A stretch of DNA of 64,000 nt, taken from positions 924,501-988,500 of the forward strand of contig NZ_JAEANY010000001.1 in the NCBI RefSeq assembly GCF_016019885.1, written 5' to 3'. The position numbers and the translations under genes were made by a program. Origin of the DNA: Aurantiacibacter sediminis (GTDB lineage: Bacteria > Pseudomonadota > Alphaproteobacteria > Sphingomonadales > Sphingomonadaceae). This document shows positions 34,679 to 43,788 of the stretch, piece by piece (position 1 is the first letter of the stretch; the number at the start of each line of letters is the position of its first letter). Under the pieces are notes generated by a model that saw only the letters and a program-made list of their open reading frames with translations, did not search any database and was not told where the DNA came from.

Positions 34679-35584
34679 ATGCGCCGTAGAAGCTTTATCG
34701 GAATGACGGCAGCGGCAATCGCTTCCCCCGCTTTCGCGCTTGATTCCGGAAGCAGTGGACGCATTGAAACTATTCCCGAGTTTTCAGACGCCAGCAGTGT
34801 CGTACCACGCGTCAGGGTGTTCCTACCCTCGGGTTACGACTCAAACGAGCAGCGGTATAAAACGCTCTATATGCTGGATGGCCAGTTTGCCTTCGAAGGT
34901 GATAGCGACGGGATAAATTTCGAGGCGGATCGCCGTGTAACACGACTGATGGATGCCGGTACGATCCAACCAACGATGATCGTCGCAATCGATAATTTAG
35001 GTGACGATCGCTTCCTTCAATATATGCCGGAGAGCATTTACGAGCGGGCATCTCCGGAACTGCGCTCGACAGTCGAGCGGGAAATCGAGCGCGTAGGCGC
35101 CACGTCGCTCTCATCGAACGTTTTCATTGAGTTTCTGCAACGTCAACTAAAGCCGTTTATCGATGCGAACTATCGGACCTCCTCCGATCGCTTGGATGCT
35201 GCAATCTTTGGCGCAAGTATGGCTGGTGTCATGTCAGGCGCTATTTTCGTCGAAGCGCAGGAGACATTCGGCCTTGGCGCATCTATGTCGCCAAACTGGG
35301 CAATATACGATGAGCGATTTATCGACCATCCGTCTCTGCCTGAGGTTTGGCGGGACTACTTCTCGGCGTTGGGTCCACCCGAGGGGCGACGTTTTTGGCT
35401 GGACCACGGGACTGAAATGATGGATGCGGGGATGGTGCCGCATCAGTTGGCGATTGCTGAAAGCATGACCAATCTGGGTTGGCGAAGGGGCTGCAACTTG
35501 CAAACTCGCGTTTACGACGCGGGTCACGCCTATGCTCAAACCGCTTTCCAAATGGACGAACTGCTGGCTTGGCTGCTTGCCTGA
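34679..35584 (+). CDS. Esterase D-like alpha/beta hydrolase, exported
   Basis: A 301-residue protein with a Tat-like signal (MRRRSFIGMTAAAIASPAFA). The esterase core shows YKTLYMLDGQFAFEG, nucleophile Ser in FGASMAGVMSG and the C-terminal His in DAGHAYAQT. The substrate may be a trapped siderophore or other ester; the sequence does not decide. It lies directly after hemF and converges with the GH16 gene. Confidence 0.78.
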   Translation: MRRRSFIGMTAAAIASPAFALDSGSSGRIETIPEFSDASSVVPRVRVFLPSGYDSNEQRYKTLYMLDGQFAFEGDSDGINFEADRRVTRLMDAGTIQPTMIVAIDNLGDDRFLQYMPESIYERASPELRSTVEREIERVGATSLSSNVFIEFLQRQLKPFIDANYRTSSDRLDAAIFGASMAGVMSGAIFVEAQETFGLGASMSPNWAIYDERFIDHPSLPEVWRDYFSALGPPEGRRFWLDHGTEMMDAGMVPHQLAIAESMTNLGWRRGCNLQTRVYDAGHAYAQTAFQMDELLAWLLA

Positions 35585-35603
35585 AGCGAAAGCCGCCGCG
35601 TCC

Positions 35604-36506
35604 TTACTGGTCAACGGCCCCGTAAACCCGCACCCAGTCCACTTCCATGGCGATCTCGCCTGCTGCGATACGGTCTGCTGTCTCTTGCGGCATGCCGACA
35701 TATGGCTCTTCGATGCCGTTGATCTTGCGCGGGTAGATGCCGCCCGCAGCGAAATTCAGGATCACGCCCTGCGGGTTGTCGAACACCCATTCGCCGAAAA
35801 ATTCGGTGTTGGTTCTGGGGATGCGGAAGGTGAGGACATCGTCGACAAAAAACTCGATCGCGTCCTCTTTCCATTCGACGGCGTAGACGTGCCAATCGGT
35901 GACGTCCGATCCGTCAGTGAAATACTGCCGGTCGGCGATACCCATATCGCCGGAATAGCCGGGGCCGTGCACGGCGACACCTGTCCAGTCGGATTCGCCC
36001 ACATATTCCATGATGTCGATTTCACCTTCGGAGGGCCACGGCGCATCGGCGAGCAGCCAGAAGGCGGGCCAGACACCGCGTGCATCGGGCATGCGGATGC
36101 GTGCTTCGGCGCGGCCATAGGTGAAAGTGAAGTGCTCCAGGCTTTCGATCCGGCCCGAGAGGAAATCGGCGTTGCGATCGGTGTTGGTGTCCTGACCCGG
36201 CTGGTAGATCGGGCGAAGCACCAGGACGCCGCCATCGGCACCATCTACACCGACAGCGAACTGGATCGTCTCTGGCGAGTCCACATAGGCCTGCTCTTCA
36301 TCGTTCACCCAAAAGTCCATGCCGATGGGCGTCCACTTGGTCCGGTCGAGCGTGCCGGAATTGAACTCGTCGGAGAAAATCAGCTCGCGATCAGCACGAG
36401 GGTGTTGCGATGCAGTTTCCAAATCCTGTGCAGTGGCATCCGCCGCACAAGCGGTGAGGGCGAGGGCTGCAAGAGGAGCGGCGAGCGGGAATGTGAACGT
36501 TCTCAT
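35604..36506 (-). CDS. GH16 family beta-glucanase, lipoprotein
   Basis: A 300-residue protein. Signal ends in lipobox LTAC (Cys20). The GH16 fold shows SDEFNSGTLDRTKW, then AFWLLAD, and the catalytic GEIDIMEYVG with nucleophile Glu162 and acid/base Glu167. The end is VDWVRVYG. It likely cleaves beta-1,3/1,4-glucans such as laminarin. Convergent with the esterase. Confidence 0.92.
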   Translation of the reverse strand: MRTFTFPLAAPLAALALTACAADATAQDLETASQHPRADRELIFSDEFNSGTLDRTKWTPIGMDFWVNDEEQAYVDSPETIQFAVGVDGADGGVLVLRPIYQPGQDTNTDRNADFLSGRIESLEHFTFTYGRAEARIRMPDARGVWPAFWLLADAPWPSEGEIDIMEYVGESDWTGVAVHGPGYSGDMGIADRQYFTDGSDVTDWHVYAVEWKEDAIEFFVDDVLTFRIPRTNTEFFGEWVFDNPQGVILNFAAGGIYPRKINGIEEPYVGMPQETADRIAAGEIAMEVDWVRVYGAVDQ

Positions 36507-36554
36507 AAACTTTGTGTAACGCGGCGGTGTGCTCTTGTCACGTTCGGTCTCGTG

Positions 36555-37478
36555 TCACTGCGCGCTCTGGGTCTCGCCAATGCGCTCCATATGATATTGG
36601 ATGCCGCCCATGGCCATCCGCGCTGGCCGCGTCGGGCTGGAGCGATAGAGCGCCGTGAGGTAGCCGAAATCGAATGGGGTCATGCGCTGAGGTGCTGAAA
36701 CACCGCGCTCCGGATCGAACATGGTCATGACGGTGCGCACGGGATTGTCCCTGTCGGGCGTCTCTGTGCGAGCAAGAAGGCGCATCGTCGCATAATCGGC
36801 CAAGGCAGCGACATCGAGTTCGCCGATCGCCGATCGCTCGATCAGCACTACTGAAAGCTCGATATCCATACGTATTCCGAGATCGAGTCGCGAGATTGTA
36901 CTCACCTCGTTGATCGGCGCGGGGACACCCCCGGCAGCGGCCTCGAGGCGAGCGACGGTCGATTCCCAACCGCTGGCCAGGACGGCTCCCGTATCCGGAT
37001 TGCGCCGGGTGATCTGGTTCCATGCCCGCGCACTGCCGCTCTGCTCTCGCACCATGCGCCGTTGGAAGCGCGTCAGGTGCCGCGTCATGAAGGAGTCGTC
37101 CTCCACCAATTGGTCGAACGTGGCGCCGGCATCGTCCACGATGACGACCCAGGCATTGGCACCGCATCCGGGCTCTTCGCTCACGTCGATCCCTGCAGCA
37201 AGAGCATTGCTGACGATGCGATCAACCACGGCCTGCGCATTCGCTTCACCGAGCCCGTACACGCCGGGACAGACCGGACGATTGAAGCGGGCGAGCGGCT
37301 GGAACATGGCCCGTGCCCCGAAGGTTATATCGCGCGCCGTATTGCGAATATCGGCCGTTTCGATCCGCTCACCTTCGACGACGATAGTGTCTTGTGCATT
37401 CGCCGCACTCGCCAAGCCGAGCGAGGCGGCACACATCAAAGGCGCGGCCCAACGAATTGACTGTTTTCCGTAAAGCAT
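36555..37478 (-). CDS. Secreted protein of unfamiliar family, paralogue A
   Basis: A 307-residue protein with a signal peptide ending SAANAQ. The mature start QDTIVVEGERIETADIRNTA resembles the N-terminal phrase of some secreted proteins, but no barrel follows. Conserved blocks: RPVCPGVYGL (Cys), a Cys in PGCGANAWVVIVDDAGATF, SARAWNQITRR, LDLGIRMDIELSVVLIERSA and LADYATMRLLARTE. The two Cys probably form a disulfide. Shares roughly two thirds of its residues with the next copy. Function unknown. Confidence 0.7.
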   Translation of the reverse strand: MLYGKQSIRWAAPLMCAASLGLASAANAQDTIVVEGERIETADIRNTARDITFGARAMFQPLARFNRPVCPGVYGLGEANAQAVVDRIVSNALAAGIDVSEEPGCGANAWVVIVDDAGATFDQLVEDDSFMTRHLTRFQRRMVREQSGSARAWNQITRRNPDTGAVLASGWESTVARLEAAAGGVPAPINEVSTISRLDLGIRMDIELSVVLIERSAIGELDVAALADYATMRLLARTETPDRDNPVRTVMTMFDPERGVSAPQRMTPFDFGYLTALYRSSPTRPARMAMGGIQYHMERIGETQSAQ

Positions 37479-37535
37479 CAGGCACGCTCCTCTTCAATAA
37501 AGTGAAGCGTCTATGCCTGAAAATGCGGCGAAAAG

Positions 37536-38468
37536 CTACTCGTCCTCAGCTTCATCCTGCTCGTCGCCAATGCGCTCCATCTGATACTGAATCCCGCCCA
37601 TTGCGAGGCGAGCTGGACGGGTCGGGCTCGAACGATAGAGCGCAGTCAGATATCCAAGGTCGAATGCTGTCAATTCGCGCGGTGATGTCTCGCCCAACCC
37701 TGGCTGAAACAGCGTGAGAACAGTGCGCACAGCGTTGTCCTCGGCTGGCGGCTCGGTTGGGGCGAGAAGGCGCATTGTCGAATAATCGGCCAGAGCGACA
37801 ACTTCCAGATCATCCAGCGCCGCGCGTTCGACCAGCACGACGGACAACTCGATATCCGTGCGAATAGCGAGGTCGAGCCGGGAAATCTCGCTTGTTTCGT
37901 TTATCGGCGTATCAACCGGACGAGTGCGACTTTCCACATAGGATGCGGTGTTATCGAAGCCGTCGGGGATGCGCTGGCCGGTGTCCGGGTTGCGCCGCGT
38001 GATGAGGTTCCATGCCCGCGCGGCGCCATTCTGGTCGCGCACGGTCCTTTCCTGGAACGGGGTCAGGTGGCGGGTCATGAAGGAGTCTTCCTCCACCAGC
38101 TGCTCGAAAGTCGCAGCGGCATCGTCCACCACGATGACCCAGACATTCGCGCCGCATTCGGGTTCTTCGCTGACATCGATCCCGGCGGAAATTGCATTCG
38201 CCACGATCCGGTCAAGCACAGCCTGTGCGGCATCTTCGCTGAGGCCGTAGACACCGGGGCAGACAGGCCTTTGAAACCGAGCCAAAGGCTGGAACATGGC
38301 CCGGGCGCCCGATGTGATATCGCGCGCTGTATTGCGGATATCTGCAGTTTCGATCCGCTCCCCTTCCACAACGATGGTATCTTGCGCGCTGGCTGTTCCA
38401 GTGGCGGCGAGGCCCATGATGCAAGTCGACGCCGCGCATGCGGCAAACCATTTTTTTGAAAGAGGCAT
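37536..38468 (-). CDS. Secreted protein of unfamiliar family, paralogue B
   Basis: A 310-residue copy of the adjacent family, with signal ending SAQ and the same blocks (RPVCPGVYGLSEDAAQAV, PECGANVWVIVVDDAAATF, ARAWNLITRRNPDTG, LADYSTMRLLAPTE). The last residues, DEQDEAEDE, form an acidic tail. It lies 57 bases upstream of paralogue A in transcription order, separated by a short spacer. Confidence 0.72.
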   Translation of the reverse strand: MPLSKKWFAACAASTCIMGLAATGTASAQDTIVVEGERIETADIRNTARDITSGARAMFQPLARFQRPVCPGVYGLSEDAAQAVLDRIVANAISAGIDVSEEPECGANVWVIVVDDAAATFEQLVEEDSFMTRHLTPFQERTVRDQNGAARAWNLITRRNPDTGQRIPDGFDNTASYVESRTRPVDTPINETSEISRLDLAIRTDIELSVVLVERAALDDLEVVALADYSTMRLLAPTEPPAEDNAVRTVLTLFQPGLGETSPRELTAFDLGYLTALYRSSPTRPARLAMGGIQYQMERIGDEQDEAEDE

Positions 38469-38566
38469 ATGTGAAGTCCCTTGGCCCAGTGCCCGAAATT
38501 CAGACGTAATCGGCCTTATTGAGTATTTTGTGTGAGAATCCTAGCGCAGCCTTGCTGAGGCTCCGT

Positions 38567-39502
38567 TCACTGCTCGCCGAGCAATTCCTCTTCCATGTTT
38601 TCATCCAGGCTCGTGAAGGTTCGCGAGCCGGGGCGCATGCCGTCGCCTGTGTAGAGAGAACGAAGGTAGGATATGTCGAAGGCGGTGATGCGGTCCGGCG
38701 CGCTATCGTCCTGAAATAAGGAAAGCACGGTGCTGTACGTCCCCGACTGCGAGGGCTCTTCGGTGCGCGCGAAAGTCCGCATGGTTGCGTAATCTGCGAC
38801 GGCCAGAGCATCCAGATCGGCAATGGCGGAGCGTTGGATCAACACGAATGATTGATCGAGATCGCGGCGGATAGCCGTGCGCAGGCGCGACATGTTGGTC
38901 GTCGGCGCGATCGGCGAGCCGCCGGCATTGGGGTTCATGCGATTTTCCAGATTGGCTCCGGCTGCATCGAAGCCCGTATTGATCGGAGTGCCATCTTCGG
39001 TGCGGGTGGAGGCGACGCTCCAGGCGCGGACGGGGCCCGTTTGGTCGGTCACGGCGTTGCGTTCGGATGGCTGGAGATCGCGCACCATCCAGCCATTTTC
39101 CTCTTCAAGGTCGGCAAAGGTGCTTTCGGGATCGTCGACGAAAATCACCCAGAGATTGGCATCGCATTCCGGCGTGTCGTTAATCTCAAGGCCGATCCGC
39201 TCTGCATTGTCATAGATGCGATTGGCGATCAGTTCGGCATTTTCCTGGCTAAGGCCCCATACGCCCGGGCAGATGGGCCGGCGGAAGCGCGCGAGCGGAT
39301 TGGCGGTAGAGCCGCGCTCTGCGGTTATGTCTCGCGCCTGGCGCCGCGCTTCGGTGCCGTCGACCTCGACAGTCCCTTCCACGATGATGACCTGATCGTC
39401 GCTGTCCTGACCGGTATCTTGCGCTGCTGCGCTGGTGACCGACAGGCAGCCGAGCGAGAAAGCCGCAAAGCCAGACGCAGCGATTGTGGGAACGTACCTC
39501 AT
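38567..39502 (-). CDS. Secreted protein of unfamiliar family, diverged paralogue C
   Basis: A 311-residue, more distant member. N terminus MRYVPTIAASGFAAFSLGCL is a signal. The family blocks RRPICPGVWGLSQENAELIANR, PECDANLWVIFVDDPESTF, VRAWSVAST and SFVLIQRSAIADLDALAVADY are kept while other parts diverge. ATG 39502 with TGGAG upstream is preferred to 39514. It is likely the ancestral-spacer copy from which the other pair arose by duplication (inference). Confidence 0.7.
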   Translation of the reverse strand: MRYVPTIAASGFAAFSLGCLSVTSAAAQDTGQDSDDQVIIVEGTVEVDGTEARRQARDITAERGSTANPLARFRRPICPGVWGLSQENAELIANRIYDNAERIGLEINDTPECDANLWVIFVDDPESTFADLEEENGWMVRDLQPSERNAVTDQTGPVRAWSVASTRTEDGTPINTGFDAAGANLENRMNPNAGGSPIAPTTNMSRLRTAIRRDLDQSFVLIQRSAIADLDALAVADYATMRTFARTEEPSQSGTYSTVLSLFQDDSAPDRITAFDISYLRSLYTGDGMRPGSRTFTSLDENMEEELLGEQ

Positions 39503-39695
39503 TTCAAACTCCATCTGCGCGCATAGCTTTCTGAATGATCGCGATTACACTTGGTAGACTGCCAGCTTCGCTGGCTTCATGCATCAGCATCTCGACCAAG
39601 GACCGCCAGCTTTGGATAGATGACATTTCTGTAGGCTCTGACTATGGCCTGCTGATTGTAACACATTTGCCAGTTTCACCGTTCCCGGAGACACC

Positions 39696-41639
39696 ATGCG
39701 TATCGCCTTTTTCTCTGCCGCCGCGTCCTCCGCCTTGCTGATCGCAGGGTGCACCGCCAGCGATCTGCCGGATCAGGAGCGCGTCGTCGCTCCGATCCTG
39801 ACCAGCGAGCAGGCGTTTGACGAATTTACCTATGCCCGCCCGCTCGAGGCCCGGGTGACGCATGTGGCGCTCGATCTCGATCTCGATTTCGAAGGCCGGC
39901 GTGTGGAAGGCACCGCGACGCTCGATGTGCAGGCGGCAGAGGACGCGACCGAAATCGTGCTCGACAGCAATGGCCTGATGATCGGCGGCGTGACCGATGG
40001 GCTGGGCAATGAGCTGGAATTTACCGTGGGCGAAGCCGATCCGGACAATGCCGAAAAGGGTGAGCCGATCACCGTGCAGCTGGGCGAAATGACCGGGCCG
40101 GAATTGCAACAGGTCGTCATTTCCTATGCTAGCGGACCCGAGGCAGAGGCGCTGCAATGGCTAAGCCCCGAACAGACCGCCGGCGGCGAACATCCCTTCG
40201 TTTTCAGCCAGGGTCAGGCGATCCTCAACCGCACATGGATCCCGACGCAGGACAGTCCCGGCATCCGCCAGACATGGGAAGCCCGCGTTACCGCGCCAGA
40301 ACCGCTCACCGTGGTGATGTCCGGCATCAGCCGCGGCGATCCGGAGCCGGTGGAAGATGCAGACAGCGATCGCCGCGCGTTCGAATTCGTCATGAACAAT
40401 TCGGTGCCGCCATACCTCATCGCGATTGCGGCAGGTAATCTCGAATTCGCAGAGCTTGGCCCGCGCTCCGGTGTCTATGCAGAACCGGAAATGATCGAGG
40501 CTGCAGCAGAGGAACTGGGCGATACGGAAGAACTGATCGACGCAGGGATCGAGCTGTTCGGCGAGTATCGCTGGGGGCGCTATGATATGATCATCCTGCC
40601 GCCGGCCTTCCCCTATGGCGGCATGGAAAATCCGGTGATGACTTTCCTTACGCCGACTTTTATCGCAGGCGACAGGTCCAACAATGGCCTCATCGCACAT
40701 GAATTGGCGCATAGCTGGTCGGGTAACCTCACCACCTACGCCAGCTGGCGCGATGGCTGGCTGAACGAAGGTGTCACCAGCTACATCGAAAACCGTATCA
40801 GCGAAGAGGTCTACGGTGAGCAGCGCGCCGAACAGGAATACGCGCTGAGCTACGCCTCGTTGGAGGAAGCGGTTGAAAACGCTGGAGCCGACAATCCGAA
40901 TACGGCCATGCGCTCGCCTGACGAGATCAGCCCGTTCGATACGGTTGGCCCAGCTATCTATGACAAAGGCACGGTCTTTCTGCGGACTGTCGAGAATATC
41001 GTCGGGCGCGAGGAGTTCGACGCTTGGCTCACCGCGTGGTTCGATAACCACGCTTTCCAACCGGTGACATCGGAAATGATGCTGGCCGATATGCGCGAAA
41101 ACTTGATCGGCGATAATCCCGAATTGGAAGAGCAGTTGATGCTCGACGAATGGGTTTATGGCACCGGCATTCCCGATAATGCGCTGGCTCCCGATCCGGC
41201 CGCTTTTGCCGATGCCGATGCTGCGGCACAGGCCTATGCGGCAGATGGCAATCTGCCCGAAGCAGGCGCATGGGAAAGCTGGACCGCCGCGTCGCAGCGT
41301 CGCTTCCTTGAGAATCTGCCTGAGACGTTGAGCGATGAACAGCTCGCGACGCTGAATGAGACGCTCCGGCTTTCAGAAAGCGGCAACAATGAAGTGCTGT
41401 TCCTCTGGCTCGAAGCAGCTTTGCGCAATGAATATGATCCTGCCGTTGACCAGGCGCGCAGCTTCCTATCGACCGTTGGGCGCAACAAATTCGTTGCCCC
41501 GCTTTTCCGCGCCATGTGGGAGACAGGCGATTGGGGCCAGCCCATTGCCACCGATCTCTACGCCCGGACGCGCGGCGGCTATCACAGCTATACGCGCGGC
41601 AATGTGGACGAAATCGTGGGATATTCGAACGAGGGATGA
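39696..41639 (+). CDS. M1 family zinc aminopeptidase, lipoprotein
   Basis: A 647-residue enzyme. Lipobox IAGC, then an N-terminal beta saddle. The exopeptidase motif PYGGMENPVM is followed by the zinc site HELAHSWSGN (His335, Glu336, His339) and the third ligand Glu358 in WLNEG. The C-terminal helical domain resembles the leukotriene-A4-hydrolase branch of M1. It trims N-terminal residues of peptides, probably at the outer membrane. Confidence 0.93.
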   Translation: MRIAFFSAAASSALLIAGCTASDLPDQERVVAPILTSEQAFDEFTYARPLEARVTHVALDLDLDFEGRRVEGTATLDVQAAEDATEIVLDSNGLMIGGVTDGLGNELEFTVGEADPDNAEKGEPITVQLGEMTGPELQQVVISYASGPEAEALQWLSPEQTAGGEHPFVFSQGQAILNRTWIPTQDSPGIRQTWEARVTAPEPLTVVMSGISRGDPEPVEDADSDRRAFEFVMNNSVPPYLIAIAAGNLEFAELGPRSGVYAEPEMIEAAAEELGDTEELIDAGIELFGEYRWGRYDMIILPPAFPYGGMENPVMTFLTPTFIAGDRSNNGLIAHELAHSWSGNLTTYASWRDGWLNEGVTSYIENRISEEVYGEQRAEQEYALSYASLEEAVENAGADNPNTAMRSPDEISPFDTVGPAIYDKGTVFLRTVENIVGREEFDAWLTAWFDNHAFQPVTSEMMLADMRENLIGDNPELEEQLMLDEWVYGTGIPDNALAPDPAAFADADAAAQAYAADGNLPEAGAWESWTAASQRRFLENLPETLSDEQLATLNETLRLSESGNNEVLFLWLEAALRNEYDPAVDQARSFLSTVGRNKFVAPLFRAMWETGDWGQPIATDLYARTRGGYHSYTRGNVDEIVGYSNEG

Positions 41640-41673
41640 GGAACCGGATATAAACCTGAGCGTCTGCAATTTC

Positions 41674-43005
41674 ATGCGTGCTTTCCGCAATCCGGTACAA
41701 CTTATCCCGCTGCTGTTTGCAGCGACGATAGCGGTTGGGACTTTGCTGCTCTGGTCTCCGTTTGCCAGCGCATCTGGTGAGACGACGCCGATCGTGACAG
41801 CCTTCTTCACGTCGACATCTGCCGTCGCGGTCACCGGACTGATTATCGAAGACACCCCGGTCTATTGGTCCACCTTCGGCCAAATCACGATCATGGTGCT
41901 TTTTCAGATCGGCGGCTTCGGCATCATGACGGCAGCGACTTTGCTGGGTCTGGTGGCAGGCCGTCGCTTTGGCCTGCGCGACAAGATGGCAACGCAGGTG
42001 GAGCGCAGCCGGCTGGATATCGGCGACGCCGGATCGGTGCTGAAGCTGGTGCTGAAAGTCACCGTGGTCGTCGAGATTTTGCTCGCTACGATCCTCAGCC
42101 TCAGATTTGCGCTGTTTCACGATTTCACGTGGAGTGAGGCGATCTGGCACGGCATCTTTCACGCGATCAGCGCATTCAACAATGCTGGCTTCTCGACCTT
42201 CTCAGACAGCCTGATGGGGTTCCAGACCGATCCGCTGATCCAGGTTCCGGTCATGCTGACAATTATCCTGACCGCGCTTGGTTTTCCGGTGATGCAGGAA
42301 TTGCGGGCAAGGCCGACCAAATTCAAGCAGTGGACCTTGCACACCAAAATCACCGTCTCGGCCACCATAGTGCTGCTGCTGATCGGGTTCTTCGCGACGC
42401 TGGGCATGGAGTGGGACAATCCCGATACGTTGGGCCCGATGGGTACCGGGGCAAAGATACTGAACAGCTGGTTCCACTCGATTACGCCGCGTACCACTGG
42501 TTTCAACACGCTCGACATGGGTGCGATGCGCGATGAGACGATCATCCTGAATTACATCCTGATGTTTATCGGCGGCGGTAGCGCGGGCACGGCAGGCGGG
42601 ATCAAGATCACCACATTCGTCGTCCTGCTGATTATCGTTGGCTCGGAAATTCGCCGTCAACGCGATGCCGTGATTTTCGGGCGACGACTCGATCGCGGTG
42701 TGGAGCGCCAGGCGCTCAGCATTACCGTGCTTGGCGCTGGCCTGATTACGGTCGTGACGATGTATCTCCTCGCACTCACCGGATTGCCGCTGCGCGATGT
42801 GCTGTTTGAAGCGATCTCGGCATTTTCCACCGTCGGCCTCTCGACCGGCATCACGGCAGACCTGCCCCCCGCGGGCCATCTGGCGCTGTGCCTGCTTATG
42901 TATGTCGGCCGGGTGGGAACCATCACCGTTGCAACCGCGCTCGCATTGGGTGCGGCACAGTCACGCCCATTCCGCTATCCAGAGGAGGCCCCCATTGTCG
43001 GCTAA
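41674..43005 (+). CDS. TrkH/KtrB-type potassium channel subunit
   Basis: A 443-residue inner-membrane protein built of four two-helix units with pore loops: SAVAVTGL, AFNNAGFSTF, TPRTTGFNTLD and FSTVGLSTG. The GGGSAGTAGGIKITT segment is the cytosolic gate loop. It forms a K+ translocator with the RCK subunit encoded next. ATG 41674 starts at the first helix; an in-frame extension upstream overlaps the M1 gene and is unlikely. Confidence 0.9.
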   Translation: MRAFRNPVQLIPLLFAATIAVGTLLLWSPFASASGETTPIVTAFFTSTSAVAVTGLIIEDTPVYWSTFGQITIMVLFQIGGFGIMTAATLLGLVAGRRFGLRDKMATQVERSRLDIGDAGSVLKLVLKVTVVVEILLATILSLRFALFHDFTWSEAIWHGIFHAISAFNNAGFSTFSDSLMGFQTDPLIQVPVMLTIILTALGFPVMQELRARPTKFKQWTLHTKITVSATIVLLLIGFFATLGMEWDNPDTLGPMGTGAKILNSWFHSITPRTTGFNTLDMGAMRDETIILNYILMFIGGGSAGTAGGIKITTFVVLLIIVGSEIRRQRDAVIFGRRLDRGVERQALSITVLGAGLITVVTMYLLALTGLPLRDVLFEAISAFSTVGLSTGITADLPPAGHLALCLLMYVGRVGTITVATALALGAAQSRPFRYPEEAPIVG

Positions 43006-43651
43006 TCGTAATCCTATACTCGTCGTCGGCCTTGGCCGATTTGGTGGCGCAGTTGCCGAGACCATGGAGCGCATGGGGCATGAAGTGCTCGGTGCCGATA
43101 CCGATGCTGCGCTGGTGCAGAGCTATTCAAGCAGGCTGACGCAGGTCGTCGAGGCGGACTGCACCGACATCGCTTGTCTTGAGCGCCTTGGCGCGGGCGA
43201 TTTCGACGCAGCGGTGGTCGGCATCGGCGATGATATTGAGGCCAGTGTACTGGCTGTACTCGCCTTGTGTGATCTCGGGGTGAAGTCCATTTGGGCAAAG
43301 GCCAATAATGAGCGGCATGGACGCATTCTGGAAAAGACCGGCGCCCACCATGTGATCTTTCCCGAGCAGAAAATGGGCGAGCGCGTGGCGCGCCTCCTCA
43401 ATGAGAACCTGCTTGATTTTATCAGCTTCGATGACAGCTATGCGATCGCGAAACTGTGCGCGCCCGAGCCCATCGTGGGACTGCCGCTCGTCACCAGCGA
43501 ATGCCGCAGCAAATACAATGTGACGGTGATCGGCGTAAAGCGGCAGGGGGAAGGTTTCATCCATGCCGACCCGGACACCCTGATCCTGCCCGACGACCTG
43601 CTGGTTGTGTCCGGCAAGACCGAGGATATCGAGGCCTTTGCCACGATTTAG
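42995..43651 (+). CDS. TrkA/KtrA-type RCK regulatory subunit
   Basis: A 218-residue RCK protein. RCK_N Rossmann fold with PILVVGLGRFGGAVAE; RCK_C from about residue 140 (IVGLPLVTSECRSKYNVTVIG). It binds NAD(H)/ATP and gates the TrkH/KtrB channel. The start is TTG 42995 behind AGAGGAGG with six bases spacing; it overlaps the upstream gene by 11 bases. Confidence 0.9.
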   Translation: MSANRNPILVVGLGRFGGAVAETMERMGHEVLGADTDAALVQSYSSRLTQVVEADCTDIACLERLGAGDFDAAVVGIGDDIEASVLAVLALCDLGVKSIWAKANNERHGRILEKTGAHHVIFPEQKMGERVARLLNENLLDFISFDDSYAIAKLCAPEPIVGLPLVTSECRSKYNVTVIGVKRQGEGFIHADPDTLILPDDLLVVSGKTEDIEAFATI

Positions 43652-43788
43652 GTGACCTCCAGGGCGCTTTGGAAGTCTGTGAAAGTTGCGCGCATTGGGA
43701 CACAACTCGCGCCTCGCGCGCGGCATTTGTAATTGATCCTCACTTTACGCTTGCCGAAAAGCGCCGGAAACCGCACATTTGTGCAACG

